Positions 44,873 through 53,335 of a stretch of 64,000 nt of DNA are shown in pieces (the first letter of the stretch is position 1; each line of letters begins with the position of its first letter). Made by a program: the position numbers and the translations under genes. The stretch lies in assembly GCF_002029235.1 (NCBI RefSeq), contig NZ_MZGV01000005.1, positions 1 through 64,000 on the forward strand, in the 5' to 3' direction. The notes under the pieces were generated by a model, which saw only the letters and a list, made by a program, of their open reading frames with translations, was not told where the DNA came from and did not search any database. Source of the DNA: Clostridium oryzae. Lineage in GTDB: Bacteria > Bacillota > Clostridia > Clostridiales > Clostridiaceae.

Positions 44873-45837
44873 AGTTCATCTTCCTTAAACACAAGATCAT
44901 AAAGTGTATAAACTGAATAAAAATCCTCTGACGTAACACTTGTATAATCAATATTCTTATTTAATTCTACATTAGCAAAGTCTATAAATGCTTGTATATT
45001 TTCCAGTCCTATAATCCCGTAAAGATGAATATCTTTTATATTTTCTAGTTTCACATCTGAAAATTTTTCAATACACTTGCTGAGTACTAAAAGGTTATTC
45101 TGCTTTATCTCCAGCTCATTGCTAACCTTCCATTCACCGTAACACATTAAATCTTCTTCAGTCCACTTTGTTCGTTCCGCATTATTCAATATAATTTTCG
45201 TCAGCTGTTCATTGCTAATATTCTTATCTGCTAACATTCTAGATACAACCCCACAGAAATACGCTGTGCACCTGCTGTTACCTCCAAAAAAGCTGTACTT
45301 CCCATTAGTTTGAGGCAGTAGTCTTTTTACATTGCAGCATATTGACTGTATTTCTTTATCCGAATCAAACCAGAAGTTTTTAATGTTCTTATAGATTCCT
45401 CTGACACCAATTACTCCTTCCATGTAGCTAGGATAACTTACTTCTCCATCATTCTCAGCAGAGCAAATTAATAACTTATTCTTTTCATTTATATATCTAA
45501 TAATTTTTTTTAATTCATCGTTATATTTACTCTCTTTAGTTGAACAGCTTAGAGAAATAAGTTTAACTTCCTCCATAGACGCTGCATAATCTAATGCTTC
45601 AATAAGCTTTTTTACTGTGCACTGAGCGTTCTCATTCAATAATTTTATTATGTATAATTTAGCTTTAGTATTTATCCTAAGTATTTCAGCAGCACATGCT
45701 GTACCATGTCCATTAAAATCTTGAATACTACTAATATCAGTTCTATAATTATCTATATTTATTCCTTCTATATTTTTTTTATTAAATTCCTTGAAGTTTA
45801 AGTCAATACCACTATCAATAATTACAATTGAATTCAT
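44869..45837 (-). CDS. S8 (subtilisin-like) protease, probable leader peptidase
   Basis: 322 residues. The catalytic Asp8 is in VIIDSGIDLN and His44 in FNGHGTACAAEI; the oxyanion Asn is in CSAENDGEVSYP, and the serine in GGNSRCTAYFCGVV, where the usual GTS-x-A is altered to GNSRCTA. No signal peptide and no prodomain, so it acts in the cytoplasm, as do some RiPP leader proteases. The C-terminal 90 residues (LENIKDIHLYGIIGLENIQ onward) are an extra domain I do not recognise. Translationally coupled to the exporter. Confidence 0.85.
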   Translation of the reverse strand: MNSIVIIDSGIDLNFKEFNKKNIEGINIDNYRTDISSIQDFNGHGTACAAEILRINTKAKLYIIKLLNENAQCTVKKLIEALDYAASMEEVKLISLSCSTKESKYNDELKKIIRYINEKNKLLICSAENDGEVSYPSYMEGVIGVRGIYKNIKNFWFDSDKEIQSICCNVKRLLPQTNGKYSFFGGNSRCTAYFCGVVSRMLADKNISNEQLTKIILNNAERTKWTEEDLMCYGEWKVSNELEIKQNNLLVLSKCIEKFSDVKLENIKDIHLYGIIGLENIQAFIDFANVELNKNIDYTSVTSEDFYSVYTLYDLVFKEDEL

Positions 45838-45884
45838 GTCAAACATCCTTGTTCTAGATTTTTTCTCTCAAATACTAATTTGTA

Positions 45885-48374
45885 TTATAGTGTTTTTATC
45901 TTATCTATAAAATCGTCCTTTAGAATCCTCTTGAAAGAAATAGCTGAAGTAATGTAACTTATAAGTACTAATGACAGAAGTATAATCGCAAGTATTATGG
46001 CAAACCCAACATCAAATAACCTAGCCATATAAACATCAGAAATTATCATTCTTCTTATTATTAACGCAGGAATAAGCGATAGTATGTAACTTATAAGTAC
46101 ACATACATTTATTTCCAATGTGATAATTCTAAAAATTTCTCTTTTAGTTATACCTATTCCTCTAAATAACGCAAACTCCCTGCTTCTATTATTTATGCTA
46201 GTAAATATACTATTACAATAATTAAATAGAGATAATATTGCTATTATACCAACTACTAATCCTATAATAATACTTTTTTGATTATTTTCCTTTGTATATT
46301 CCTCTGACTCATTTTTGTAATTAACAAATTTGCCGTCACCTTCTTCTTTTGCGATTTCCTCTAAATCACTTGCAATTACACTTTTGTTACTATACATAGA
46401 TGACCATATATCAAACCTCTCGTAACCTGAATTCCCCATTATTTTATTCATCAGATTTACACTCATAATTATTGTCATATCTGAATCAACCTGTTGAGAT
46501 GCCATCGGTAAATCTTTAATAAAACCAGCCACGGTAACTTGTCTTTGATTTTCAATAGATGGATTATTAACCTTAATCTTATCACCAATTTTTATATTAA
46601 ACCTGTTTTGAGCTGATTCCTGTAAATATACATACGCTTTTGCCATTAACAAATCAGGATTTTTATTTCCATCAGTAATTAAATTTTTTATTATACTAGG
46701 ATTTTCCACTCCTATACCATTAAAATTTATCATATGAATTTTTGATTTATTCTTTAGCTTAACAAAAGCACTTTGGTTTATTATTCTTTTATTTTTTTTG
46801 TACCAGCTATTTTTTTTATTAATTTTGTTTTCATTTATCTCAACGTAAATATCTTTATTCCTATATGCATTTACTTTTGTTATCCCTACTATTTTTTTTA
46901 TCTTATCTAATACATCTTTATCATATCCACTCTTAATTGAATTTAAATTTCTTATACTTGTAGAACTTATTAAATAATCACCTGGTATCAATATTCTAGT
47001 TCCATTATCATTGCTATAATTACTTGTGGCTTTTGTGTACCCAACAATACATAAAAAAGCAATCAAAATTACAGATGCCATCATTAAAAAAGTGCGCTGC
47101 TTATTTCTTTGTAGATTTTTTGATGCGATATTTCCAGTATCATTAAATAACCATTTAAGTAAGTCACTTACTATTGTTTTACTTTTTATATTAATCTTTT
47201 CCTTATTATTTCTTAAATCAACTATAGGTTCAACTGTACATGCATTTATCATAGGTCCTAAAATTGAGATTAATATGGTTACACCACTTAATAGTGCGGC
47301 TTTTATGTATAGATTTACATGATTACCTCCAGCTATATTATTTATATCATTTATGCTATATATTGCAGCTATAACATAATTCTTTATAAAGTGTGCTAGT
47401 ACTGTACCAGCTATAAGTCCAATCAAAATACTTATAATTGAATATATACCAGTCTCTATCAATACTATTTTTCCTACATCAAAAGGTGTAAAGCCCAATG
47501 CTCTCATAACTCCTAAATCCTTTGTCCTATCTAAAACCAGCATATTAAATATATTATATATAAGCAATGCTGTAGCCAATGCCACTACTATATTTACAGT
47601 TATATACGGTATCCGCATATTTGACTCATCATCTAAAGCTCCTATTATAGCTTTATTAGGAGAAATATTTTTCTTATTTAAATGTTCTTGCTTAACAAGG
47701 TTAGAAATTTGTCTATTTATATTGTTTTCATGCTCAAATTTTAATACTATTCCATCATATTTATTTTTCATAGGGATATATTTTTTTGCAGCATTTTCCG
47801 CTATATATGCCCAACTCAATGCTTGTCTCTTTAAAAGTGCATTATCGTATAATACCCCCATAACTTTAAAGGATTTTTTTCCTTTATATATTACCTCTCC
47901 ATTTGAATTTTCCTTTACATAGCTTAGTTCTATATTTTTGCCTATAGGATTCTCAATATGTCTTAATTTAAAGTATCTGTCACTTATTGCGATTTCATTT
48001 TTATGAATTGGTAATGAACCTTTCTTTATTTTTATATTATGTTCTAATTCTCTCATATTCTTGTCTTCATTTAATATAAGAAGCCTTTCTGTTTCATTAA
48101 CTTGTGAACTACCAAGAACCATCTGTTTTCCTAATTGTTTAATATTTGAATTATTTTTTATACGTTCCACTTCTGCATTAGTAGGATTATAGTAGATAGC
48201 ATGTTCACCGCCAATGCTATCCTTAGCTTGTTTAACTAGTATTTTTTTTGCATCACTATTAATAATATTCATACAAAGAAAAAGCGCCGTACAGATAATT
48301 ATACTAATTACAATTATAAGAGAATTTTTTTTATCAAATGATATATATCTTTTTACTATATCTGTAAATTTCAT
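45885..48374 (-). CDS. FtsX-type ABC permease of the RiPP operon
   Basis: About 829 residues, same plan as the permease at 37612-40143: N-terminal helix, extracellular domain, segments near residues 260-375, a middle helix near 430, second extracellular domain, C-terminal helices. FtsX motifs MRALGFTPFDVGKIV and FRGIGITKREIFRII. The ATG at 48374 follows AAGGAGG and lies one base after the ATPase stop. It is likely an immunity or second export system for the RiPP. Confidence 0.85.
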   Translation of the reverse strand: MKFTDIVKRYISFDKKNSLIIVISIIICTALFLCMNIINSDAKKILVKQAKDSIGGEHAIYYNPTNAEVERIKNNSNIKQLGKQMVLGSSQVNETERLLILNEDKNMRELEHNIKIKKGSLPIHKNEIAISDRYFKLRHIENPIGKNIELSYVKENSNGEVIYKGKKSFKVMGVLYDNALLKRQALSWAYIAENAAKKYIPMKNKYDGIVLKFEHENNINRQISNLVKQEHLNKKNISPNKAIIGALDDESNMRIPYITVNIVVALATALLIYNIFNMLVLDRTKDLGVMRALGFTPFDVGKIVLIETGIYSIISILIGLIAGTVLAHFIKNYVIAAIYSINDINNIAGGNHVNLYIKAALLSGVTILISILGPMINACTVEPIVDLRNNKEKINIKSKTIVSDLLKWLFNDTGNIASKNLQRNKQRTFLMMASVILIAFLCIVGYTKATSNYSNDNGTRILIPGDYLISSTSIRNLNSIKSGYDKDVLDKIKKIVGITKVNAYRNKDIYVEINENKINKKNSWYKKNKRIINQSAFVKLKNKSKIHMINFNGIGVENPSIIKNLITDGNKNPDLLMAKAYVYLQESAQNRFNIKIGDKIKVNNPSIENQRQVTVAGFIKDLPMASQQVDSDMTIIMSVNLMNKIMGNSGYERFDIWSSMYSNKSVIASDLEEIAKEEGDGKFVNYKNESEEYTKENNQKSIIIGLVVGIIAILSLFNYCNSIFTSINNRSREFALFRGIGITKREIFRIITLEINVCVLISYILSLIPALIIRRMIISDVYMARLFDVGFAIILAIILLSLVLISYITSAISFKRILKDDFIDKIKTL

Positions 48375-48375
48375 G

Positions 48376-49041
48376 TTATGCCTCCTTAATACGTCCATCC
48401 TGTATTTTTATGATTCTATCAGCATACTTTGCATTGTCCTCATTATGAGTTATCATTATAACAGTTTGGTGGTATTTTTTCTGAGACTCCTTAAGAAGTT
48501 TTAAGACTTCCTCCTCTGTTTGACTGTCCAGGTTTCCCGTAGGCTCATCAGCAAGTATTATCGCTGGCTTATTTATTAGAGCTCTAGCTATTGCAACTCT
48601 CTGCTGCTGTCCTCCTGACAATTGGTTTGGAAAATGGTTCCTTCTATCATCTATACTTAAAATTTTCATTAATTCCTCTGTATAAGATTTATTCTTATTG
48701 TTAGTGTTTATAGTTGGCAATTCTATGTTTTCCTCTACTGTAAGAACTGGTATAAGATTAAATGTTTGAAATATTAATCCTATCCTTTTCTTTCTTAATA
48801 ATGATCTGTCATTTTCACTCAGAGAAAAAATATTTTTTCCATCTACAATTATATTACCAGAGGTTGGTTTCTCTAATCCAGCTATTAAATGAAGCAATGT
48901 GGTTTTGCCAGATCCACTCTTACCAAGTATAACAACAAACTCTCCACTTTTAACTTCTATGTTAATATCTTTTAACGCTATTACTGTTGCCTCTCCTATA
49001 CCAAACTTTTTTGTAATGTTCTCTACTTTTAAAACACTCAT
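48376..49041 (-). CDS. ABC ATP-binding protein of the RiPP operon (LolD/MacB type)
   Basis: 221 residues: Walker [11 protein letters not shown]-loop [12 protein letters not shown], signature LSGGQQQR, Walker [11 protein letters not shown]. Very similar to the ATPase at 40136-40816, so the two FtsX systems flanking the locus are paralogous. It follows precursor B after a hairpin that probably reduces read-through. Confidence 0.9.
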   Translation of the reverse strand: MSVLKVENITKKFGIGEATVIALKDINIEVKSGEFVVILGKSGSGKTTLLHLIAGLEKPTSGNIIVDGKNIFSLSENDRSLLRKKRIGLIFQTFNLIPVLTVEENIELPTINTNNKNKSYTEELMKILSIDDRRNHFPNQLSGGQQQRVAIARALINKPAIILADEPTGNLDSQTEEEVLKLLKESQKKYHQTVIMITHNEDNAKYADRIIKIQDGRIKEA

Positions 49042-49084
49042 TTTTTACCTCCAATAATATAATAAATTCTGAAGTATATTAACT

Positions 49085-49123
49085 AACAAAAACATAACAA
49101 TAAAATATTGTTATGTTTTTGTT
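49085..49123 (-). terminator. Perfect 17-base inverted repeat after precursor B
   Basis: AACAAAAACATAACAAT and its exact complement separated by five bases, 15 bases after the precursor B stop. It likely causes partial termination or protects the upstream mRNA end, giving more precursor than transporter transcript. Confidence 0.75.
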
Positions 49124-49137
49124 ACTAAATTACTGTA

Positions 49138-49317
49138 TTAGTGAGCACCACTTGTAATAGCATCATAATACTCTTTCTGATAGCAACCAGATTTTCCTGA
49201 ATATGCTTTAGCCCAGTATGTATGAGTACAATCTTTATAACATCCAGGTGCTACTTGTCCATTTACATCTAATCCTTCTACTTTTTCTAAAATCTCTTTT
49301 ACTATGAATTTACTCAT
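49138..49317 (-). CDS. RiPP precursor peptide B, three-cysteine type
   Basis: 59 residues, found by reading between the radical SAM gene and the ABC ATPase. Start MSKFIVKEILEKVEGLDVN, then GQVAPG; core GCYKDCTHTYW...KSGCYQKEYYDAITSGAH with Cys26, Cys30 and Cys45. AGGAGG lies eight bases before the ATG. About half of its positions equal precursor A, concentrated in the leader junction and cysteine region, while residues between Cys30 and Cys45 vary. Probable substrate of the two radical SAM enzymes encoded just upstream. Confidence 0.85.
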   Translation of the reverse strand: MSKFIVKEILEKVEGLDVNGQVAPGCYKDCTHTYWAKAYSGKSGCYQKEYYDAITSGAH

Positions 49318-49389
49318 ATTTTCCTCCTCCTATAATTTTTTTTATAAAGCAATTAACTTGCATTATAGCATACACATGGTTTTATTCTT

Positions 49390-50427
49390 TTACATATCAA
49401 TAAGAATATCATTATATTTATTTTTTGTTTTCAATTTTATTCTTTCTAAGACACATTCTATAGTTGGTGGTACATAATAGTCTCCAGTAGTAACTTTATT
49501 TAATAACTTACATCTGTTTCCTTCACAAGCCCTCTTATTGTTACATCTAATGCACTTACTATTATCCTTTATACTTATGTCCTTAATGCACTGAAGCTTA
49601 TCAGAATCTATTCCGTTTTCTATAGTACCTATATTAAATTTTTCTCTACCAGCTACAAAAGTACACGGATAAATAAAACCATCTGGATAATAATTAACGC
49701 TTGGTGAACATATACCTACTGCTCTCTTCTGCTTTTGTATATCATAAACTGTACTAACTACTATTTTAAGATTATTTTTATACCAATAATCTATAATTTT
49801 TTCTTGTTGATTCTGTATTATTTCAATACACTCTTCATTCCACTCTTTTGAGAACAAATCAAAAGCTGATGCAATATTTTCAAAACCTAAATTCTTAATA
49901 TATACAGTATTCTCAAACATATCCTCTACATTATTAGGTGTAATGGTCATTCTGCACCTCAAATTTTTAAATATACTAAGCATTTTTTTAGCTGTTTCTA
50001 TAACAATATTAAAAGATCCATTACCATCTCCAAAAACTCTATTTCTGTTATGAATATTTTTATCTCCATCAATACTTATTGATATATAGCCTTCGAAAGC
50101 TTTTCTATATTTTCTAAAAAAATTATCTATTTCTTCATTCCAGACAGTTCCGTTAGTTGTCATTTCATATTTTATTTGTAAGTTTCCTTTAAACTCTTCT
50201 ATATCATCCACAAATCTTTTTATAAGCTTAAAATTCAGTAAAGGTTCTCCTCCATGAAAACGTATAATATGTTTATTATCATCAGACTGAGAAATTGATT
50301 TTTTAATACTTTTTAAAGTTAAGTCCTGAAAATAATCATTCATATTTCCAAAACATGTCTTTTCGCCTTCATAACAATATCTGCAATGTAAATTACAAAA
50401 ATCTGTTGTCCAAACAGTAAACTCCAT
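49390..50427 (-). CDS. Radical SAM/SPASM peptide maturase, 345 aa
   Basis: The radical SAM cluster motif is at the very N-terminus, Cys11, Cys15 and Cys18 (FCNLHCRYC), with the GGEP motif at residues 59-62 (HGGEPLLNF). The C-terminal SPASM region carries auxiliary-cluster cysteines (ICSPSVNYYPDGFIYPC, CIRCNNKRACEGNRC). No N-terminal leader-binding domain is present, so it may rely on the partner enzyme for substrate recognition. It starts four bases after the partner's stop. Probable role: thioether or C-C cross-linking of the precursors. Confidence 0.88.
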   Translation of the reverse strand: MEFTVWTTDFCNLHCRYCYEGEKTCFGNMNDYFQDLTLKSIKKSISQSDDNKHIIRFHGGEPLLNFKLIKRFVDDIEEFKGNLQIKYEMTTNGTVWNEEIDNFFRKYRKAFEGYISISIDGDKNIHNRNRVFGDGNGSFNIVIETAKKMLSIFKNLRCRMTITPNNVEDMFENTVYIKNLGFENIASAFDLFSKEWNEECIEIIQNQQEKIIDYWYKNNLKIVVSTVYDIQKQKRAVGICSPSVNYYPDGFIYPCTFVAGREKFNIGTIENGIDSDKLQCIKDISIKDNSKCIRCNNKRACEGNRCKLLNKVTTGDYYVPPTIECVLERIKLKTKNKYNDILIDM

Positions 50428-50430
50428 TAA

Positions 50431-51705
50431 TTACTCCCCCCATACAACATCTGTCAATTTATTTCGTACTTGTTCACATCTTTTCATAAATAATTCTTTA
50501 TTTTGCAACAAATCTTCACATTCCGCCGGACACGACCAGCAAAAAGCTTTTACATTACAACTATTACAATGCTCATTACTACAATTTTTTAGTTTTCTTA
50601 AATTCTTGTATCCCTTATTACGATTAACATTTAAACCTATTAGATATTCTTTTAGATCTGCTATTTCCAATAAATTTCCCAATCCATATTTGCTGCTAAC
50701 TAGAGAATTACAAGGGTATAAAGTTCCATCAACGTCTACTGTTATATTTTCAATACATGCACCACAATTTCCTGGTAAAACTTCTTTCTTATTATATGGA
50801 ATATACCTCGCCCAATTTATGATATCACTCTCACCCATGTTTCTCTTCTTTAAATATTGATTCATATTTTTTAATATAGTATTGTGATTTTTAGCTGCTC
50901 TACCACTATAAGAAAAATATCTAATCATTGGCTTAGTCCCAAGCCTTTTATTTAGCTTTTCGAATTCGTCAGTTATTATTGGGTTATTAGGAAGAATAGC
51001 AGATACAGATATATTCTCAACACCTTCACTTTTCAAATATTGTATCTTTTCAATCACTCTACTGTATACATTGTTTCCTCTAATTATGCTGCAACTTTCT
51101 TCATCCACTCCGTCAATGCTTATACTTATATCATCAAAAAATTTCTTCAAATGCTTAATGTTATCTTTATTAATTAGTAAACTATTCGTCATAATTCCAA
51201 GCTTTCCATTAAATTTGCTTCTTAAATATGAAATAATCTCCCATATATCTTTTCTTATCAAAGGTTCTCCACCTGTAATCGTTATGCTTTCAAGTCCAAT
51301 GTCAGCTATCTTATCTACAATTTTTAGCATATCTTCAGTGTCAAGTAAATCCTGTCTTACGGAATCTAATGCGTCAACACAACAATGTGAACAAGTCAAA
51401 TTACATCTTTTAGTAACAAACCAATCTAAACTCATCATTCTGTTATTGTTTAAATCCCCCTTATCTTTAAGTACTTTTATTTCCAATAGCTTGTCCAATA
51501 ACATCCCAAAATATTGCTTATCCTGTTCTTGTTCAAAGCTATCAATAATTTCATCATGATTGTATTCTAGCTCTAAAAATTTTTTTAAAATATCTAGGCA
51601 CTCCTTAGACACTTTAATCCAACTTCTGCTCTCTTCACTTGCTAAAATTGCAAATTTATCTTTATAATTAATTCTAATATTTTCTGAAAACTTATATTTT
51701 CTCAT
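50431..51705 (-). CDS. Radical SAM/SPASM peptide maturase with PqqD-like N-terminus, 424 aa
   Basis: Residues 1-88 look like a PqqD/RRE leader-recognition domain (ILASEESRSWIKVSKECLDIL...LLDKLLEIKVL). Radical SAM cysteines are Cys101, Cys105 and Cys108 (CNLTCSHC); GGEP is at 145-148. The SPASM domain has CGACIENITVDVDGTLYPC, then CSNEHCNSCNVKAFCWSC. First gene of the operon, preceded by a 190-base leader that contains a dead signal-peptide gene. The ribosome site is GGTGAG. Confidence 0.88.
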   Translation of the reverse strand: MRKYKFSENIRINYKDKFAILASEESRSWIKVSKECLDILKKFLELEYNHDEIIDSFEQEQDKQYFGMLLDKLLEIKVLKDKGDLNNNRMMSLDWFVTKRCNLTCSHCCVDALDSVRQDLLDTEDMLKIVDKIADIGLESITITGGEPLIRKDIWEIISYLRSKFNGKLGIMTNSLLINKDNIKHLKKFFDDISISIDGVDEESCSIIRGNNVYSRVIEKIQYLKSEGVENISVSAILPNNPIITDEFEKLNKRLGTKPMIRYFSYSGRAAKNHNTILKNMNQYLKKRNMGESDIINWARYIPYNKKEVLPGNCGACIENITVDVDGTLYPCNSLVSSKYGLGNLLEIADLKEYLIGLNVNRNKGYKNLRKLKNCSNEHCNSCNVKAFCWSCPAECEDLLQNKELFMKRCEQVRNKLTDVVWGE

Positions 51706-51746
51706 AAATACTCACCAATCCATATATCTAATACTTAAAAGTTGTA

Positions 51747-51874
51747 TTATTTTGAAGTTCTTATACTTCCCGCCACAACAGAACCCTTTTCTTTCTCAGT
51801 GCAACTTATAGCATAGAAGTTCAAATAACTTAAGTCTATTAAGAAACAAATAACGTTTTATATATCTTTTTCAT
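51747..51874 (-). pseudogene. Frameshifted relic of a second signal-peptide gene
   Basis: From the ATG at 51874 the frame reads MKKIYK, then stops five codons later. One base out of register the same stretch reads NVICFLIDLSYLNFYAISC then TEKEKGSVVAGSIRTSK, closely matching the signal-peptide precursor at 35805-35924 (CF-I-LS-LN-Y--SC----EK). The ribosome site is degraded (GCGATGA against GAGGTGA). The tail differs completely, so it once encoded another signal. Programmed -1 frameshifting at TATAAAACG cannot be excluded. Confidence 0.6.
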
Positions 51875-51901
51875 TTTATTTCATCGCTTTTCTTCATCTA
51901 T

Positions 51902-51947
51902 ATAATACCTTATTCACCTTTAAATGTAAATGTTGTATAATTATCGT
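51902..51947 (-). promoter_or_regulatory. RiPP operon promoter sharing a block with the signal-peptide promoter
   Basis: TTTACA, a 17-base spacer, TATTAT (left edge 51902), plus upstream ACGATAATTATAC. It aligns without gaps to 35945-35990 (37 of 46 by hand count), including the upstream half, the -35 and the spacer AGGT-AATA. Confidence 0.6.
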
Positions 51948-52033
51948 GATATAATTTCCTAACAGATTAAAAAGAAATATATTTTTTTTTCTTTTAATGC
52001 GATAGCTTAACTATATCATTGTTATGCTTTTTT

Positions 52034-52060
52034 ATTTATGTGCATTTAATGCACATAAAT
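52034..52060. other. Perfect palindrome
   Basis: ATTTATGTGCATT with its complement over 27 bases, preceded by a T-rich run. It is either an operator or a terminator-like hairpin; no gene points at it clearly. The rest of 51948-52300 holds nothing recognisable. Confidence 0.4.
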
Positions 52061-52301
52061 AAAGTAACTGCAGTTGCTTAATATAATAACACTAAATAAC
52101 ATATCGTAATTAATAGAAGTGTCTGAATCAGGGAGAACCTTATACATAAGAACATCTATTCGGCCTCTTTTGTATCGACCTTCCCTTTTTCAAAATGCAT
52201 TTAAAGTGATTTTTCTACAATCTTTTTATAGTGCGCTCAGTAAACAGTTCCTAAAGAACAGGAGGTAAGACAGCAAAATAGAAAAACTTTGAAAGTTAAG
52301 A

Positions 52302-52339
52302 AAAAATAAAAATAGACAAGCTATTTAGCTTGTCTATTT
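52302..52339 (-). terminator. Terminator of the tRNA operon
   Basis: AAATAGACAAGC/GCTTGTCTATTT stem with a leftward TTTTTATTTTTTC tract, directly after the last tRNA. Confidence 0.88.
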
Positions 52340-52350
52340 CTCATAATATA

Positions 52351-52422
52351 AGCGAAAGACGGGACTCGAACCCGCAACTTTCACCTTGGCAAGGTGACAC
52401 TCTACCATTGAGTCACTTCCGC
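52351..52422 (-). tRNA. tRNA-Gly (GCC), copy 2
   Basis: Acceptor GCGGAAG/CTTTCGC, anticodon loop TTGCCAA, T-loop TTCGAGT, discriminator U. Confidence 0.94.
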
Positions 52423-52432
52423 ATATAAAAGA

Positions 52433-52513
52433 TGCAGGTAAAGGGAGTCGAACCCCCACGCCGTAGGCGCTAGATCCTAAGTCTAGTGCGTCTGCCAATT
52501 CCGCCATACCTGC
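52433..52513 (-). tRNA. tRNA-Leu (TAG), copy 2
   Basis: Class II tRNA with variable arm (GCGCCTACGGCGT), acceptor GCAGGTA/TACCTGC, anticodon loop CTTAGGA. Confidence 0.94.
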
Positions 52514-52541
52514 ATGTTTATAAAATATTTTGTAAAAATGG

Positions 52542-52614
52542 TGGCTCACCGGGGAATCGAACCCCGGACAACATGATTAAAAGTCATGTGCTCTACCAAC
52601 TGAGCTAGTGAACC
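52542..52614 (-). tRNA. tRNA-Lys (TTT), copy 2
   Basis: Acceptor GGTTCAC/GTGAGCC, anticodon loop CTTTTAA; CCA is encoded after the discriminator. Confidence 0.94.
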
Positions 52615-52620
52615 ATTTGG

Positions 52621-52693
52621 TGCGACATCAGGGACTCGAACCCTGGGCACCCTGATTAAGAGTCAGGTGCTCTACCAACTGAGCTAATATCGC
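52621..52693 (-). tRNA. tRNA-Lys (CTT), copy 2
   Basis: Acceptor GCGATAT/ATGTCGC, anticodon loop CTCTTAA. CCA encoded. Confidence 0.93.
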
Positions 52694-52696
52694 TGG

Positions 52697-52770
52697 TGCG
52701 TCTTAAGGGATTTGAACCCCTGGCCCACGGCTTAGAAGGCCGTTGCTCTATCCAACTGAGCTAAAGACGC
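52697..52770 (-). tRNA. tRNA-Arg (TCT), copy 2
   Basis: Acceptor GCGTCTT/AAGACGC, anticodon loop CTTCTAA. CCA encoded, abutting tRNA-Lys(CTT). Confidence 0.93.
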
Positions 52771-52778
52771 ATATTTGG

Positions 52779-52849
52779 AGCGGGTGAAGGGAATCGAACC
52801 CTCGTAACCAGCTTGGAAGGCTGGGGCTCTACCATTGAGCTACACCCGC
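52779..52849 (-). tRNA. tRNA-Gly (TCC), copy 3
   Basis: Acceptor GCGGGTG/CACCCGC, anticodon loop CTTCCAA, discriminator U. Confidence 0.94.
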
Positions 52850-52859
52850 ATATTAGTGG

Positions 52860-52932
52860 TCGGGGTGACAGGGATTGAACCTGCGACCTCATGGTCCCAA
52901 ACCACGCGCGCTCCCATCTGCGCCACACCCCG
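52860..52932 (-). tRNA. tRNA-Pro (TGG), copy 2
   Basis: Acceptor CGGGGTG/CACCCCG, anticodon loop TTTGGGA. Confidence 0.94.
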
Positions 52933-52979
52933 ATATTATGTGCATGTACTAATCAATATTATATTATTGCTTTTACACA

Positions 52980-53050
52980 AGCGGGTGAAGGGAATCGAAC
53001 CCTCGTAACCAGCTTGGAAGGCTGGGGCTCTACCATTGAGCTACACCCGC
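52980..53050 (-). tRNA. tRNA-Gly (TCC), copy 2
   Basis: Same gene body as the other two tRNA-Gly(TCC) copies. It sits at the junction of the two duplicated blocks. Confidence 0.94.
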
Positions 53051-53059
53051 ATTTACTGA

Positions 53060-53131
53060 AGCGAAAGACGGGACTCGAACCCGCAACTTTCACCTTGGCA
53101 AGGTGACACTCTACCATTGAGTCACTTCCGC
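53060..53131 (-). tRNA. tRNA-Gly (GCC), copy 1
   Basis: Same body as 52351-52422; anticodon loop TTGCCAA. Confidence 0.94.
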
Positions 53132-53146
53132 GCAGCAATACTTGAA

Positions 53147-53227
53147 TGCAGGTAAAGGGAGTCGAACCCCCACGCCGTAGGCGCTAGATCCTAAGTCTAG
53201 TGCGTCTGCCAATTCCGCCATACCTGC
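53147..53227 (-). tRNA. tRNA-Leu (TAG), copy 1
   Basis: Same body as 52433-52513; class II with long variable arm. Confidence 0.94.
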
Positions 53228-53254
53228 ATGTTATAAAATTTTGTGTAAAAATGG

Positions 53255-53327
53255 TGGCTCACCGGGGAATCGAACCCCGGACAACATGATTAAAAGTCAT
53301 GTGCTCTACCAACTGAGCTAGTGAACC
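53255..53327 (-). tRNA. tRNA-Lys (TTT), copy 1
   Basis: Same body as 52542-52614, CCA encoded. Confidence 0.94.
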
Positions 53328-53335
53328 GTATTTGG

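Noticed and set aside
42850-49317. SCIFF-type (six cysteines in forty-five) precursors
   Set aside because: Only three cysteines per peptide, and a different spacing.
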